Counted from the stretch's first letter, positions 1 to 10,661 are shown. The stretch is 64,000 nt of DNA from Prochlorococcus sp. AG-418-G18 (GCA_003214215.1 QCLX01000002.1:21392-85391), one strand, 5' to 3'. The notes: generated by a model from the letters alone, not told the origin. Program-made: numbers and translations.

Positions 1-1590
1 AGCAGTGAATTTTTGCAAATTTCAGGAAGAGCTGGAAGAAGAGGAAAAGATACCCAAGGTTATGTTGTTACATTACAAACAAGATTCGAAGGTGCCAAAG
101 AAGCAAGTGCACTAGCTATAAGCAAACCAAATTCTTTAGAGAGTCAATTCACTCCCAGCTATGGAATGGTACTTAACCTTTTACAAAGTTATACTTTAGA
201 TAAGTCTAAAGAATTAATTAAAAGAAGTTTTGGTAGTTTTTTATATTTAGGTGAATCATCAGGTGAGAACATAATTCTTGAAAATTTAAATAAGGATTTA
301 ATTGAATTAAAAAAAATTACATCTAACGTTTCATGGAAAGATTTTGATGCCTACGAAAAGTTAAAAAATCGTCTTAAAGAAGATAGAAGACTCTTGAAAA
401 TTTTAGAAAAACAAGCAGCAGAAAAATTATCAGAAGAAATCACTAATGCACTCCCATATATTAAAGATGGAAGCTTAATTTCAATAAAAGCTCCTCAAAT
501 TAAAAGAAAAATTGTTCCAGGATTAATTTGTAAGAAAATATATGAATCCCAAAAAATTAAGAGTTTATTATGTTTGACAATCGATAATTTATTTATTCTT
601 ATAAAACCCTCTTACATAGTAAGCATTTTTAATGATTTGGATGCAATTGATGTCTTAGGACTTGAGGCACCAAAGATGTATTTTTCTGGAGAGGTATTTA
701 GGGGAGATGATACGTCGCAGTGTTTTGCGGATCGAATTTTAGAAGTTTCTAAGAAAAATGATTTACAAACTCCACAATATGATCTGACAACGGAAGTTTT
801 GGCACAACAGCAACAAATTAATAATTTAGAAGAAATAGTCACTGATCATCCCGCACATAGATTTGGAGACTCGAGGAAATTAAAGAAATATAGAAAAAGA
901 ATTGTTGATGTTGAACAAGAAATAAATATGAGAAAAAAACTTCTTGAGGATAAAGAAAATCATAATTGGAGAACTTTTACCGATTTGATTAAAATTTTGA
1001 ATCATTTTGGTTGTTTAAATGATTTGGAATTGACAGAAGTTGGACAAACAGTTGGTGCAATAAGAAGTGAAAATGAATTGTGGATTGGTCTTGTTTTAGT
1101 TAGTGGTTATTTGGACGATTTAGATCCTCCTGAGTTAGCTGCAATTATTCAAGCTATATGTGTTGATATAAGGAGGCCAAATCTTTGGTGTAACTTCAAG
1201 CCCTCTTTAAAGGTAATAGATGTTTTTAATGAATTAGATGGTTTAAGAAAATTAGTCGTTTCTCAACAAAATAAGTTTCATATTGAAATTCCTATCTATC
1301 TAGACACAGAGTTAACTGGAATTATTTATGAATGGGCAAGGGGAAAAAAATGGAAAGATTTGGTTTTTAATACTTCATTAGATGAAGGTGATGTGGTGAG
1401 GATTATTAGAAGATCAATTGATGTCCTTTCTCAAGTGCAATACTGTATCGGTGTTAGTAATAAATTAAAAAGCAAAGCAAAGCTAGCATTAAAAGCTATT
1501 AATCGTTTTCCTGTTTCTGAGTCTAATGATCTTATAAAAGTCTCTGAAGATATTAATCCTGCAACAAAAAGAATTGACAATAATTCTTAA
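1..1590 (+). CDS. Ski2-type DEAD/DEAH-box RNA helicase, C-terminal part (5' end outside window)
   Basis: The reading frame is open from the first base, so the window holds only the C-terminal part. The first residues carry helicase motif VI (QISGRAGRRGKD), which contacts ATP and nucleic acid. The rest is a long helical region ending in a DSHCT-like domain, as in Ski2/Mtr4-family helicases (DSHCT recognition is by general resemblance). The family unwinds structured RNA for decay or processing; cyanobacteria carry one or two large members. The TTG at base 13 is not a real start, because motif VI must be preceded by the RecA-like ATPase domains upstream. It ends 9 bases before convergent fumC. 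Confidence 0.85.
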   Translation, partial: SSEFLQISGRAGRRGKDTQGYVVTLQTRFEGAKEASALAISKPNSLESQFTPSYGMVLNLLQSYTLDKSKELIKRSFGSFLYLGESSGENIILENLNKDLIELKKITSNVSWKDFDAYEKLKNRLKEDRRLLKILEKQAAEKLSEEITNALPYIKDGSLISIKAPQIKRKIVPGLICKKIYESQKIKSLLCLTIDNLFILIKPSYIVSIFNDLDAIDVLGLEAPKMYFSGEVFRGDDTSQCFADRILEVSKKNDLQTPQYDLTTEVLAQQQQINNLEEIVTDHPAHRFGDSRKLKKYRKRIVDVEQEINMRKKLLEDKENHNWRTFTDLIKILNHFGCLNDLELTEVGQTVGAIRSENELWIGLVLVSGYLDDLDPPELAAIIQAICVDIRRPNLWCNFKPSLKVIDVFNELDGLRKLVVSQQNKFHIEIPIYLDTELTGIIYEWARGKKWKDLVFNTSLDEGDVVRIIRRSIDVLSQVQYCIGVSNKLKSKAKLALKAINRFPVSESNDLIKVSEDINPATKRIDNNS

Positions 1591-1599
1591 ATTTTTTAA

Positions 1600-2985
1600 T
1601 CAAATCATTGAATTAATATTCATTGCTTCATTAAATTCATCTTCTTTTAGATAACCTAATTTAAGTGTTGCCTCTTTTAAATTTAATGATTCTTTGAAGG
1701 CAAGGTTTGCAATCTCAGCTGCTTTTTCATAACCAACTTTTGGCACTATGGCTGTAACTAACATTAGTGAATTTTTTAAATTTAACTTCATTTTCTGTTG
1801 ATTAGGTTCCATCCCATCAACTAATTTTACTCTGAAGTTTTCTATTGCATCTTTAAGTAATTTTATACTTGTAAGAATATTAAATCCAATAAGAGGTTTA
1901 TATTCATTCATCTGTAAAGTGCCGCTAGAATTTGCCATTGAAACTGCATATTCAAGACCCATTATCTGAGTGCAAACCATTGATAAGGCCTCGCATTGAG
2001 TCGGATTCACTTTGCCAGGCATGATAGAACTTCCGGGTTCATTTTGAGGGATAATTAATTCATATATTCCTGATCTTGGACCAGAAGATAGAATTTTTAT
2101 ATCATTTGAAATTTTAAATAATGCACCTGCTAATATTTTTATCTGACTCATTACTTGAGCTAGACGATCATGCGAGGCCATGATAGAAAAATTATTTTTT
2201 GATGTATAGAACATTAGATTAGTATCATCTGAAATTGATTTTATAGACTGTTCGCAAAATCCTTTTGGACAATTAATCCCTGTTCCAACTGCAGTTCCTC
2301 CCAGAGGTAAGAAATACAATTCATTCAGACTCATAATAATTGCATTATCAGCATCTTTAAGTTGCTCTGACCAGCCTGATATTTCTTGCCCAAAAGTAAG
2401 GGGCACTGCATCTTGAAAATGGGTTCTTCCTATCTTTATAAGGTCTTTCCATTCTTCACTTTTTTTATCGAGGATATTCGTCAGTTCTCTTATCGTTGGA
2501 ACTAAATTTTTGATTATTTCATTAACAACAGATATTTGAATAGCAGCAGGAAAAGTGTCATTAGTTGACTGAGATTTATTGACATCATCATTGGGATGAA
2601 TTGGTTGATGACTACCAAGCTCTGAATTTGTTTTTAATGCTGCAATATTTGAAATTACCTCATTAACATTCATATTTGTTTGAGTGCCACTACCTGTTTG
2701 CCAAACCTTTAAGGGAAACTGTGAATCATGAAGTCCATCAAGTATTTCTGTACATGCCTCTACAATCAAATCTTTTTTTCTTTTATCTATTAACCCTAAA
2801 TTGAAATTCGCAATTGAAGCAGCTTTTTTTATGAGGGTGAGTGAATAAATTAACTCAATTGGAATTAATTCTTCTCCAATAGAAAAATTTATTATCGATC
2901 TTTGTGTTTGAGCACCCCACAAAGCATTGATGGGAACCTCTATTGTTCCCATACTATCTTTTTCGATCCTAAAGGGTTTTTTCAT
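1600..2985 (-). CDS. fumC: Fumarate hydratase, class II
   Basis: Catalyses reversible hydration of fumarate to L-malate in the cytoplasm. The length (461 aa) is normal for the iron-independent homotetrameric class II enzyme. Residues 98-107 (TGSGTQTNMN) form a conserved active-site segment, and the superfamily signature GSSIMPGKVNP lies at about 318-328. The ATG at 2985 starts 48 bases downstream of the purB stop on the same strand. In cyanobacteria fumarate arises from purine and arginine synthesis; the adjacent purB makes fumarate, so the pairing is metabolically sensible (inference). Confidence 0.95.
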   Translation of the reverse strand: MKKPFRIEKDSMGTIEVPINALWGAQTQRSIINFSIGEELIPIELIYSLTLIKKAASIANFNLGLIDKRKKDLIVEACTEILDGLHDSQFPLKVWQTGSGTQTNMNVNEVISNIAALKTNSELGSHQPIHPNDDVNKSQSTNDTFPAAIQISVVNEIIKNLVPTIRELTNILDKKSEEWKDLIKIGRTHFQDAVPLTFGQEISGWSEQLKDADNAIIMSLNELYFLPLGGTAVGTGINCPKGFCEQSIKSISDDTNLMFYTSKNNFSIMASHDRLAQVMSQIKILAGALFKISNDIKILSSGPRSGIYELIIPQNEPGSSIMPGKVNPTQCEALSMVCTQIMGLEYAVSMANSSGTLQMNEYKPLIGFNILTSIKLLKDAIENFRVKLVDGMEPNQQKMKLNLKNSLMLVTAIVPKVGYEKAAEIANLAFKESLNLKEATLKLGYLKEDEFNEAMNINSMI

Positions 2986-3033
2986 TATTCCTCTGAAAAC
3001 ACTGTTTTAACTTAGATAAGGTTTTCAGTAATC

Positions 3034-4329
3034 CTAGATACCTAACTTCTCCCATATTACACTTAAATTATTGAGATGTATTGAAGGATTAAAACATTCT
3101 TCTAAGTCACTTTGATCAATAAAATTCATTATTTCATTATCTCTTTCTATATTTTGTTTGAAATTCCCATTCTGAGTATTCCAGGCTTGATGCGCATTTT
3201 TTTGTACTAAGCTATAAGCTTTTTCTCTAGACAAGCCCTTCTCTACAAGCAAAAGTAAAACTTTCTGACTAAAGATTACACCACCATATATATTTAAATT
3301 TTTGAGCATATTTTTTGGATAAACTTCCAAATTGCTTACTATATCTTTCATTTCCCTGAGCATAAAATGCAAACAGATTGATACGTCGGGTAACATGATA
3401 CGTTCATTTGAACTATGGCTTATATCTCTTTCGTGCCAAAGTGGAACATTTTCCAGTGCTGTTAAGACATAACTCCTTAAAATTCTTGCTAAACCGCTTA
3501 CTCTTTCACTTCGAATAGGATTTCTTTTATGAGGCATGGCAGAACTTCCTTTTTGCCCTTTTGTAAAGCCTTCCTCAACTTCTAAAACATCAGTTCTTTG
3601 TAAATTTCTTATTTCAGTTGCGAATCTATCTAGAGAAGCACCAACTAGTGCAATAGTTTGCACATATTCTGCATGTCTGTCTCTCGATATAACCTGCGTA
3701 CTTGCTGTATCTGGTTTTAAGCCGAGCAAATCACAAGTTATTTGTTCTACTTTAGGATTCGTATTAGCGTAAGTTCCCATTGCACCACTTATTTGTCCAA
3801 TTGCTACAGATTCTTTCAGTGTTAACAATCTTTTTTTGTTCCTTATTATTTCTGCTAACCATCCAGCAAGTTTAAAACCAAAGGAAATTGGCTCCCCATG
3901 AATTGCATGAGATCTGCCAATCATTAATGTATTTTTATGCTTCCTTGCTAATAATCTGACTTCATTTTCTAGGTTCTCAATTTCTTCTAATAACAATTCG
4001 CAAGAATCTTTTAACTGAAGAGACAAGCCAGTATCAAGTACATCACTACTGGTCATACCAACATGTATGTATCTTCCAGAATCTCCTACAAATTCATTAA
4101 CGCTTGTAAGAAATGCTATGACATCATGTTTAACTTCTTTCTCAATTTCTGTAATTCTTGATTCATCAAACTTTGCATTTGAACGTATCTCTTTAATGGA
4201 ATTCTCAGGAATTTTCCCGAGGGAAAAATTTGCTTCACATGCAGCTATCTCAACCTTAAGCCAACTCTGGAATTTTGCGCTTTCAGTCCAGATTTTCCCC
4301 ATTTCGGGTAATGTGTAACGCTCGATCAC
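3034..4329 (-). CDS. purB: Adenylosuccinate lyase
   Basis: Releases fumarate from SAICAR and from adenylosuccinate in purine synthesis. The 431-aa protein belongs to the fumarase/aspartase superfamily: catalytic-loop signature SSAMPHKRNP at residues 262-271, conserved GRSHAIHGEP at 138-147 with the catalytic histidine region, and TSSDVLDTG near 93-101. It is transcribed towards fumC with a short gap, so the two may be co-transcribed. A 280-base spacer separates it from divergent tlyA. Confidence 0.95.
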   Translation of the reverse strand: MIERYTLPEMGKIWTESAKFQSWLKVEIAACEANFSLGKIPENSIKEIRSNAKFDESRITEIEKEVKHDVIAFLTSVNEFVGDSGRYIHVGMTSSDVLDTGLSLQLKDSCELLLEEIENLENEVRLLARKHKNTLMIGRSHAIHGEPISFGFKLAGWLAEIIRNKKRLLTLKESVAIGQISGAMGTYANTNPKVEQITCDLLGLKPDTASTQVISRDRHAEYVQTIALVGASLDRFATEIRNLQRTDVLEVEEGFTKGQKGSSAMPHKRNPIRSERVSGLARILRSYVLTALENVPLWHERDISHSSNERIMLPDVSICLHFMLREMKDIVSNLEVYPKNMLKNLNIYGGVIFSQKVLLLLVEKGLSREKAYSLVQKNAHQAWNTQNGNFKQNIERDNEIMNFIDQSDLEECFNPSIHLNNLSVIWEKLGI

Positions 4330-4611
4330 AATTTTTATTCATTATCAATTTAAACTTTATAACCAAAATCGAATTATTGCCCTATACCTTAAAGATGTAC
4401 TTGCCATTGAACATATTTGCCTGATTATTATTTTCTTATGTAACATTTTTTTGGCTAGTCAAGAAAGCTTAAATATAAAAATGTTTACATTTATCCCTTT
4501 CGTTAAAAATGGGTAATTTATTAGTTCTAATTTAAAATTGGAAGGTATAAAAGAATTTGGATCTTAATCTTGTAGAAGTTCATTATTCAGTCTTTTTTTA
4601 TTGATTACTAG

Positions 4612-5424
4612 ATGATTAAAAAAAGTAGATTAGACCTTTATCTTCTAAACAAAGGTTTATGTGAAACTCGTCAAAAAGCCCAAGGTTTAATTCTTGCGGG
4701 CAAGGTTAGAGATATCAATGGAAAAGTATTGGATAAACCTGGACAACAAGTATTAATTGGATCTGAATTTTTTATTGATTCCGAACCTATGTTTGTATCT
4801 AGGGGCGGCGAAAAATTATTGGAGGCATTTAAAAAACTTGAAATTAAAGTAAAAGATAAAATATGTATTGACGCAGGAATCTCTACTGGGGGTTTTACTG
4901 ATTGCTTATTGCAAAAAGGCGCAAAATTAGTTTATGGGATAGATGTTGGTTATGGACAGACTGCATGGAAGATTAGAAATAACCCAAAAGTCATACTTTT
5001 TGAACGAACTAATATTCGAAATTTAAAACCTAATGATCTTTTATCTAGAAATAATGAATTACCAAATTTTGTGGTTGCTGATTTGTCTTTTATTTCATTA
5101 AAGTTAGTTTTTAAATCTATTGGTAATTTATTAGAAGGTGATTGTATTGAGGGAATATTTTTAATCAAACCACAATTTGAGGTGGGTAAGGATAAAGTCA
5201 GCAAAGGTGGAGTAGTTCGTAATCCTAAATTCCATACTGAGGCTATAGAGTCTGTTATTGATGCTGCTAAAAGTTTTCAATGGAATGTAAAGAATTTGAT
5301 AGCTTCTCCCTTGGTAGGCCCTGCTGGAAATCATGAATATCTAGCTTGGATGTGCTTAAAAAATGAATCAAACCCAAAAATTAATAGTGAATATATACAA
5401 AATTTAGTAGAAGAAACTCTTTGA
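4612..5424 (+). CDS. tlyA: TlyA-family rRNA methyltransferase / hemolysin A
   Basis: 270 aa with an N-terminal S4 RNA-binding domain (about residues 4-65) and a Rossmann-fold FtsJ-like methyltransferase domain. The SAM-binding motif is at 87-94 (DAGISTGG), and VADLSFISL is at about 161-169. TlyA proteins 2'-O-methylate 16S/23S rRNA in mycobacteria; many cyanobacterial members are annotated as hemolysin A, but RNA methylation is the better-supported role. Convergent with glnB, with a single base between the stops. Confidence 0.85.
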   Translation: MIKKSRLDLYLLNKGLCETRQKAQGLILAGKVRDINGKVLDKPGQQVLIGSEFFIDSEPMFVSRGGEKLLEAFKKLEIKVKDKICIDAGISTGGFTDCLLQKGAKLVYGIDVGYGQTAWKIRNNPKVILFERTNIRNLKPNDLLSRNNELPNFVVADLSFISLKLVFKSIGNLLEGDCIEGIFLIKPQFEVGKDKVSKGGVVRNPKFHTEAIESVIDAAKSFQWNVKNLIASPLVGPAGNHEYLAWMCLKNESNPKINSEYIQNLVEETL

Positions 5425-5425
5425 A

Positions 5426-5788
<363 letters not shown>

Positions 5789-6034
5789 TTAATTGTTTTT
5801 TGGGAAAACATCCAACATTGAAATATCGGAAAAACATTTAATATTAAGGCCTGCATTCGTTGCGTCTTCAATTAATAGTTTGGAATTTTCTTCGGAAATA
5901 ATAACTCTACTATTTGATAATGCTTCCCATTGATCATTCTCAAAGTGTGTTTGAAGCCATAACATTCCAATTGCACTTTTAGGGTGAAGGGATTTATTTA
6001 AGTTGTTATCAATCGTTATTAAACAAATGTCCAT
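5789..6034 (-). CDS. Conserved small cyanobacterial protein upstream of glnB
   Basis: 81 aa, soluble, no membrane segment. The sequence has a WLQTHFENDQWE stretch in the middle and reads as a compact mixed alpha/beta domain. Function unknown. It sits directly upstream of glnB on the same strand, with a 24-base gap, so it is likely the first gene of the glnB transcript. Reality is supported by its ATG start, the tight spacing and the divergent promoter spacer upstream. Confidence 0.7.
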   Translation of the reverse strand: MDICLITIDNNLNKSLHPKSAIGMLWLQTHFENDQWEALSNSRVIISEENSKLLIEDATNAGLNIKCFSDISMLDVFPKNN

Positions 6035-6102
6035 TAATTTTCTTTTGAACTAAACACATATAACTCCTTGGAACAGGATTATGATTGTCACCGTTGATAC
6101 AA

Positions 6103-6143
6103 AAATAAGATTTAATGCTTTCTGACTTAGTCAATTGTAATAC
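6103..6143 (-). promoter_or_regulatory. Candidate NtcA-activated promoter for the 81-aa gene and glnB
   Basis: On the minus strand GTATTACAATTGAC (6143-6130) matches the NtcA consensus GTAN8TAC except for the last triplet (GAC for TAC). It is followed 22 bases later by TATTTT (6108-6103), which fits the TAN3T -10 box at the canonical class II spacing. A second GTCN8TAC match reads on the plus strand at 6087-6100. Regulation of glnB by NtcA is established in cyanobacteria generally; this particular site is inferred. Confidence 0.4.
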
Positions 6144-6224
6144 TTAGATTTGTTGATAATTTTGCGAATTTTTATCTTTAATATATAGTTTTTATATAGG
6201 TTTAGTAAAAAAGTTATACTAAAA

Positions 6225-6635
6225 ATGAGTACAGCTAAATTAGAAGATTCGACTCAAAGACCACTATATGGTGAAAGAATTATTGAAGAAGCAAAAATAA
6301 TTTGTTTCGATAATCCAAACAAGAAAAGAATTTATGAAATTTCTATTCAGTTACCTGAATTTACATGTAAGTGCCCCTTTTCTGGTTATCCGGATTTTGC
6401 TAAGCTAAATATTATTTATCAACCTAATTTGAGAGTCTATGAGTTGAAGTCTTTAAAGCTTTATATCAATAATTTTAGAGATATAAAAATATCACATGAG
6501 GAAGTTGTTAATAGAATTATGGATGATTTAGTGAATGAAGGCTCCCCTCACTGGATACATTTAAATGCTGCATTTAACCCCAGAGGGAATGTTTCTATGC
6601 AGTTAGATATTTTTAGTGGACAGAAAAGAAATTAG
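6225..6635 (+). CDS. queF: NADPH-dependent preQ0 reductase (QueF type I)
   Basis: Reduces 7-cyano-7-deazaguanine to preQ1 in queuosine synthesis. 136 aa, the usual length of the unimodular type I enzyme. The catalytic block [16 protein letters not shown] places the expected nucleophile at Cys50 and the general acid at Asp57; ELKSLKLY at 73-80 is the QueF substrate-binding signature. A perfect 7-bp inverted repeat (TTTAGTA 6201-6207 / TACTAAA 6217-6223) directly precedes the ATG and could affect initiation. Convergent with ccs1, the stops overlapping by 4 bases. Confidence 0.95.
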   Translation: MSTAKLEDSTQRPLYGERIIEEAKIICFDNPNKKRIYEISIQLPEFTCKCPFSGYPDFAKLNIIYQPNLRVYELKSLKLYINNFRDIKISHEEVVNRIMDDLVNEGSPHWIHLNAAFNPRGNVSMQLDIFSGQKRN

Positions 6636-7918
6636 AAATTTTTGATTTCTTCTGATAATTTAAAAAATTCCTTTTTAAAACCAACTAGATTTTTATTGCT
6701 GAGACCTCCAATGGATAACTTTTGTGATTCTTTATTTACAAGGATCCATAATTGGTTAGTTGGGATAAGACTTATTATTGTTCCAAAAATTATTAAAATA
6801 AAGGAAAAGTAAATAAAGGGTATAGACGGATCATTTTTAATTATTAATCCACTGCTTGGGATTATTTTTTTCAGGGCTACTTTTGAAGAGTTAACTTCTA
6901 AAGAATTGTCATTGATATAGAGATTGTTCCCAGTAAAATTTTCTATATTGGAAATTTTAAGTGGACCATTTTCATTATCTATTGTTAAAAGGAAATTTTT
7001 TTTAGTCTCTGATCCTAATTCAACTAAAACTCCATAAACTTGATTGCCGATTTCGGGAATCTCTTTTAATTGTAATTGATAAAGGATATTATCTATTTCT
7101 AAAACAATATTAGATATTGCCCAATCAGCTTGATAAATAGTTAATCCTCTAAACCTTATTGGATGATTAACTTTGGCAGTTTTTATTTCATTTAAATTTA
7201 AATCTTCAGAAGAAAAATTTAACTTTGAAATGAACTGTTTTGGTACACCATCACTTTCTCGCTCTATAGCAAAATCGACTAATTTGATATTGGCTTTTGA
7301 ATTCGTGCTCTCATTAACAAGATCCAAACTTTCTCCAGGCAATAAATATTGTTCTTTTGATTGACTTGTAAAACTTCCATATGCTGAACCTATCAGTAAG
7401 ACTATTAATCCGATATGTACAACTAAAGGACCGATTTTTCCAATTAAACCCCTTCTTGCAGAAATATGACTTTTGAATTTGTATGTTTTCCATCCTCTTT
7501 TTTTAAGTAATAAATCTACTTTTGATATGTGGTCTCCATCTTTATTGATTATGTGACTTGAAGTTAATTGCAGTTTGCTGAATTTTTTTTCGCTGTTGTA
7601 TTCAATCCATTTTATTGAAGCTTTTAATGAAGGGATTTGCCTCCTGAAACTACAAGCTGCTAGGGAAATGCAAAGAAGAATTAATGTAAATAAAAACCAA
7701 AAGCTTGTATATATATGATCCAATTGAAGTTTTAAGACTTTTTCTCCATCTAAAAATCCAAAAATGGGTGCATTATCGAAATTATCTTTATAGAATTTAT
7801 TATTACTACCTTGTGGTATAAAAGTACCAATACCACTTGTAATAGCTATGAAAATTATCAGTGATATGGCGAATCTTAAACTTGATATTTTTAAAATTAG
7901 ATTTTTGAAAATAATCAT
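6632..7918 (-). CDS. ccs1: Cytochrome c biogenesis protein Ccs1 (ResB family)
   Basis: 428 aa. With CcsA, Ccs1 forms the system II haem delivery and ligation complex for thylakoid-lumen c-type cytochromes (cytochrome f, c6, c550). Three N-terminal membrane helices are visible (about 13-30, 71-91, 165-185), then a large lumenal domain, then a last helix (about 370-390), the standard ResB topology. It starts directly at the ccdA stop (TAA-ATG on the minus strand), so the two are translationally adjacent and probably one operon. Confidence 0.93.
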   Translation of the reverse strand: MIIFKNLILKISSLRFAISLIIFIAITSGIGTFIPQGSNNKFYKDNFDNAPIFGFLDGEKVLKLQLDHIYTSFWFLFTLILLCISLAACSFRRQIPSLKASIKWIEYNSEKKFSKLQLTSSHIINKDGDHISKVDLLLKKRGWKTYKFKSHISARRGLIGKIGPLVVHIGLIVLLIGSAYGSFTSQSKEQYLLPGESLDLVNESTNSKANIKLVDFAIERESDGVPKQFISKLNFSSEDLNLNEIKTAKVNHPIRFRGLTIYQADWAISNIVLEIDNILYQLQLKEIPEIGNQVYGVLVELGSETKKNFLLTIDNENGPLKISNIENFTGNNLYINDNSLEVNSSKVALKKIIPSSGLIIKNDPSIPFIYFSFILIIFGTIISLIPTNQLWILVNKESQKLSIGGLSNKNLVGFKKEFFKLSEEIKNF

Positions 7919-8581
7919 TTAAATCCAATTTGAAAATAAATTTAATAAACCCAGGGCAACTAAAAATATCCCACTTAAGGTGGGAATTATTTGACTAAAT
8001 TTTCTAAGCTCTAAAAATTTTTTTAAGTTTTCTGCTGTTGCTCCTGCTATGATTAATGGAGTAACTTGGCCTATACCAAAGAAAAATAAAAAAATAATTG
8101 AGATTATCGGGTTTTTAGCTTGCGATACCCAAGCCAGAAGAGTTGCTAAAACTGGAGTAATGCAAGGCGAAGAGGCTAATCCAAAAGTAGTTCCTATCGT
8201 AAAAGGTGCTATGAGGGATGGTATTTTGTCTTCTATTATTTTTAGATCAGGTCCATTCGGAAACTGAAACTTTAGAATTCCTAATAAATTTAAACCCATT
8301 ATTATTGCTATTAGGGCAACAAATGAAGTGTAATAAGATGGAATTTGCCCGTATATTTTACCTAAGAATCCACTCGCAGCGCCCAGTGCAACAAGCGAAA
8401 AAACGACACCTCCTGAAAAACTAATAAGTTTAAATTTATTTTTCTCTGTTCCTCCTATATAAGCAATTGTTACTGGAAGTAATGATAATGAGCATGGCCC
8501 AAGACTTGTTAAAAGTCCTGCGCTGAAAACCAAAAATATAGTAAATGGACCAGGACTATTAAGACCATTCTGCATAAGCAA
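7919..8581 (-). CDS. ccdA: Cytochrome c biogenesis protein CcdA
   Basis: 220 aa with six predicted hydrophobic helices. CcdA transfers reducing equivalents across the thylakoid membrane to keep apocytochrome haem-binding cysteines reduced. The two family cysteine sites are visible: GPCSLSLLP in helix 1 and SSPCITPVLA in helix 4. Start is ATG CTT ATG, either methionine being possible. Directly followed by ccs1, its functional partner in system II cytochrome c assembly. Confidence 0.94.
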   Translation of the reverse strand: MLMQNGLNSPGPFTIFLVFSAGLLTSLGPCSLSLLPVTIAYIGGTEKNKFKLISFSGGVVFSLVALGAASGFLGKIYGQIPSYYTSFVALIAIIMGLNLLGILKFQFPNGPDLKIIEDKIPSLIAPFTIGTTFGLASSPCITPVLATLLAWVSQAKNPIISIIFLFFFGIGQVTPLIIAGATAENLKKFLELRKFSQIIPTLSGIFLVALGLLNLFSNWI

Positions 8582-8657
8582 ATTGCCCTTTTGAGATAAT
8601 TCTGAAATAACTAAATTAAATGATTCGATAGCTTGAAGAAAATCCTTTAAATTCTAA

Positions 8658-9893
8658 CTAATTGAGAGTCTTTCGTGTACTAATCATACCAATTAATCCT
8701 GTTGATTCTAATGAACATCTCACTAACATCCCTGCAATAAAAAAAGAAGATATTAATGAATTACCACCATAACTAATGAAAGGTAGTGGTAAGCCTGTAG
8801 TAGGCATTGAACCTGTTGCTACAGCAATATGCATTATTGATTGACCTGTCAACAATACACCACATCCGATAGCAACTAATTTTGTATAGTTGTTCCTGCA
8901 CTTAAGACTAATTCTTAGGCTTATATAAGAGAATACTGCTAAAAATCCTAAAAAAAAAGTACACCCCAATAAACCAAATTCTTCCGCAAAAATGGCAAAA
9001 ATAAAATCTGTATACATGAACGGTAGATACTGTAATTTTTGTATGGAAAGTCCAAAACCTTGGCCAAATAGACCACCTGAACCTATAGCTAATAAACTCT
9101 GAACTAATTGAAATCCATTTTCTTGTTGATCTTTCCAAGGATTTATAAATGAAGTAATTCTGAGTTTTTGATATTCGTTATTACGGATGCTGATACATCC
9201 AGTAATGAATCCTATTGAAGCAAATGAGCAAAGAGAGCTAAGTTTTACTCCTCCACATAAACCCATTACCCAAAGAAGAATTCCAGTTAATGATGCAGTA
9301 CTTAAATTAGGCTGTTTAAGTATTAATAAAATTAATAAACCAAAGGTTATTATTGAAATTAATTTTTTATCATTCTTTACTAGATTCCAATGTGCGAAAA
9401 GATTAGACGCTTCTAGAATTAGAAAAGGTTTAATTAATTCAGATGGCTGCAGACGTAAATTGCCAAGCACTAGCCATCTTGAAGATCCATTCACTGTAAT
9501 TCCAGTAAAATTGGTAAGGAAAATCAAAAAGAAAAAAATATAAAAAATAATTCTTGAAAACTTTAAAAGATTTCTAATGTTTGTATTAAGAACGAAATAA
9601 AATAAACCAATTCCTGGAATTGTCCAAATTATTTGTTTTTTTAAGAAGTAAGCCCAATTTCCCATTTCCCTACTAGCCACCCACCAACTTGATGATCCTA
9701 GTATGCATATTCCTAGTATTGACCAAATTCCAATGATGACAATGAGGATTTTTGCCTCATAAGGCCATATCGTCCAAGGTAAGGGAAATATAGACTCTGT
9801 TAAATTGCTTAAATTTTTTTTGTAATTAGAACTAAAGGGTTTTTTTCTTTTAGAAATTCTTTTATATTTTATTTTTTTCTGACTTATCTCCAA
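8658..9893 (-). CDS. ftsW: Peptidoglycan glycosyltransferase FtsW
   Basis: 411 aa SEDS-family integral membrane protein that polymerises septal peptidoglycan with FtsI. Hydrophobic helices run from about residue 48 to the C-terminus. SEDS landmarks are GSSRWLVLGNLRLQPSE near 136-152 and PFISYGGNSLISSF near 373-386. A basic, lysine-rich cytoplasmic N-terminus precedes the first helix. The start appears to be TTG at 9893, as no in-frame ATG precedes the first helix. Divergent from the ATP synthase operon. RodA is the alternative, but the GGNSL context favours FtsW. Confidence 0.88.
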   Translation of the reverse strand: MEISQKKIKYKRISKRKKPFSSNYKKNLSNLTESIFPLPWTIWPYEAKILIVIIGIWSILGICILGSSSWWVASREMGNWAYFLKKQIIWTIPGIGLFYFVLNTNIRNLLKFSRIIFYIFFFLIFLTNFTGITVNGSSRWLVLGNLRLQPSELIKPFLILEASNLFAHWNLVKNDKKLISIITFGLLILLILKQPNLSTASLTGILLWVMGLCGGVKLSSLCSFASIGFITGCISIRNNEYQKLRITSFINPWKDQQENGFQLVQSLLAIGSGGLFGQGFGLSIQKLQYLPFMYTDFIFAIFAEEFGLLGCTFFLGFLAVFSYISLRISLKCRNNYTKLVAIGCGVLLTGQSIMHIAVATGSMPTTGLPLPFISYGGNSLISSFFIAGMLVRCSLESTGLIGMISTRKTLN

Positions 9894-10160
9894 TTTTTTA
9901 GATGTATATTTACTATTGAGACGTTTAATTGAGATTTTGCCAAGTGTTTTATTAACGTTTTAAAGTGTTAATGCAATTAAAAAGATGACTTTTTCATAAA
10001 TTTTATTTTTGAAGAATAAAGTAAAAATGGTCTACAGATTCATCATAAATCTTAAGAATTAATTTTTTATAAAAAAAAAACTAGCTAAAAGGCACCTCTC
10101 CGTGATAGATTCCGTGGGTTTATATACTTACTTTAAACCATTCAGAGGGGTTCCTAAACT

Positions 10161-10637
10161 ATGTTCACATCAGTGGACTCAAATAGAAAAAAACTTGAGC
10201 ATCCTTCTAATGAGAATGTTCAATTTCCTCAATCCCTGAATAATTCGATCATCAAGGAAAGTAAATCTGGCATTGCCAATCAAATAGATCATTTACTTTT
10301 TCAAAATGATGAATATACAAAATTGCAATTAACAATTTTTGGAATTACTTTTATTGTTTCTATTTTATTAGCATCAATAACTGGAATTTTTCTAGGCTTT
10401 AATTTTGGTTTTAGTATTTTTATAGGTGCAATTGCCGGCATTTTTTACCTTCGTTTGCTTGCTAAAAGTATAGGAAAACTTGGTAAAGAATCATCAGGTG
10501 TATCAAAATTGCAACTATTAGTTCCAGTTTGCCTCTTTATTTTTGCGAGCAAGCTAGGATCTTTGGATATTTTTCCTGCGATGATAGGTTTTTTCATTTA
10601 TAAGCCTTCACTCATTCTTTATTTTTCACGTTCTTAA
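10161..10637 (+). CDS. atpI: ATP synthase subunit I
   Basis: 158 aa; hydrophilic N-terminus of about 55 residues, then four hydrophobic segments. AtpI is an assembly or Mg2+-handling factor for the c-ring, weakly conserved, and encoded first in cyanobacterial ATP synthase operons. Identification rests mainly on position (24 bases before atpB) and membrane topology. The leader upstream contains CACCTCT (10094-10100) and AGAGGGG (10144-10150), able to pair over a long loop. Confidence 0.85.
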   Translation: MFTSVDSNRKKLEHPSNENVQFPQSLNNSIIKESKSGIANQIDHLLFQNDEYTKLQLTIFGITFIVSILLASITGIFLGFNFGFSIFIGAIAGIFYLRLLAKSIGKLGKESSGVSKLQLLVPVCLFIFASKLGSLDIFPAMIGFFIYKPSLILYFSRS

Positions 10638-10661
10638 GTAAATTTTTTTTATTCAAAACAA

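Noticed and set aside
6180..6224. PreQ1 riboswitch upstream of queF
   Set aside because: Only a simple 7-bp hairpin precedes the ATG; the preQ1-I aptamer pattern is not visible.
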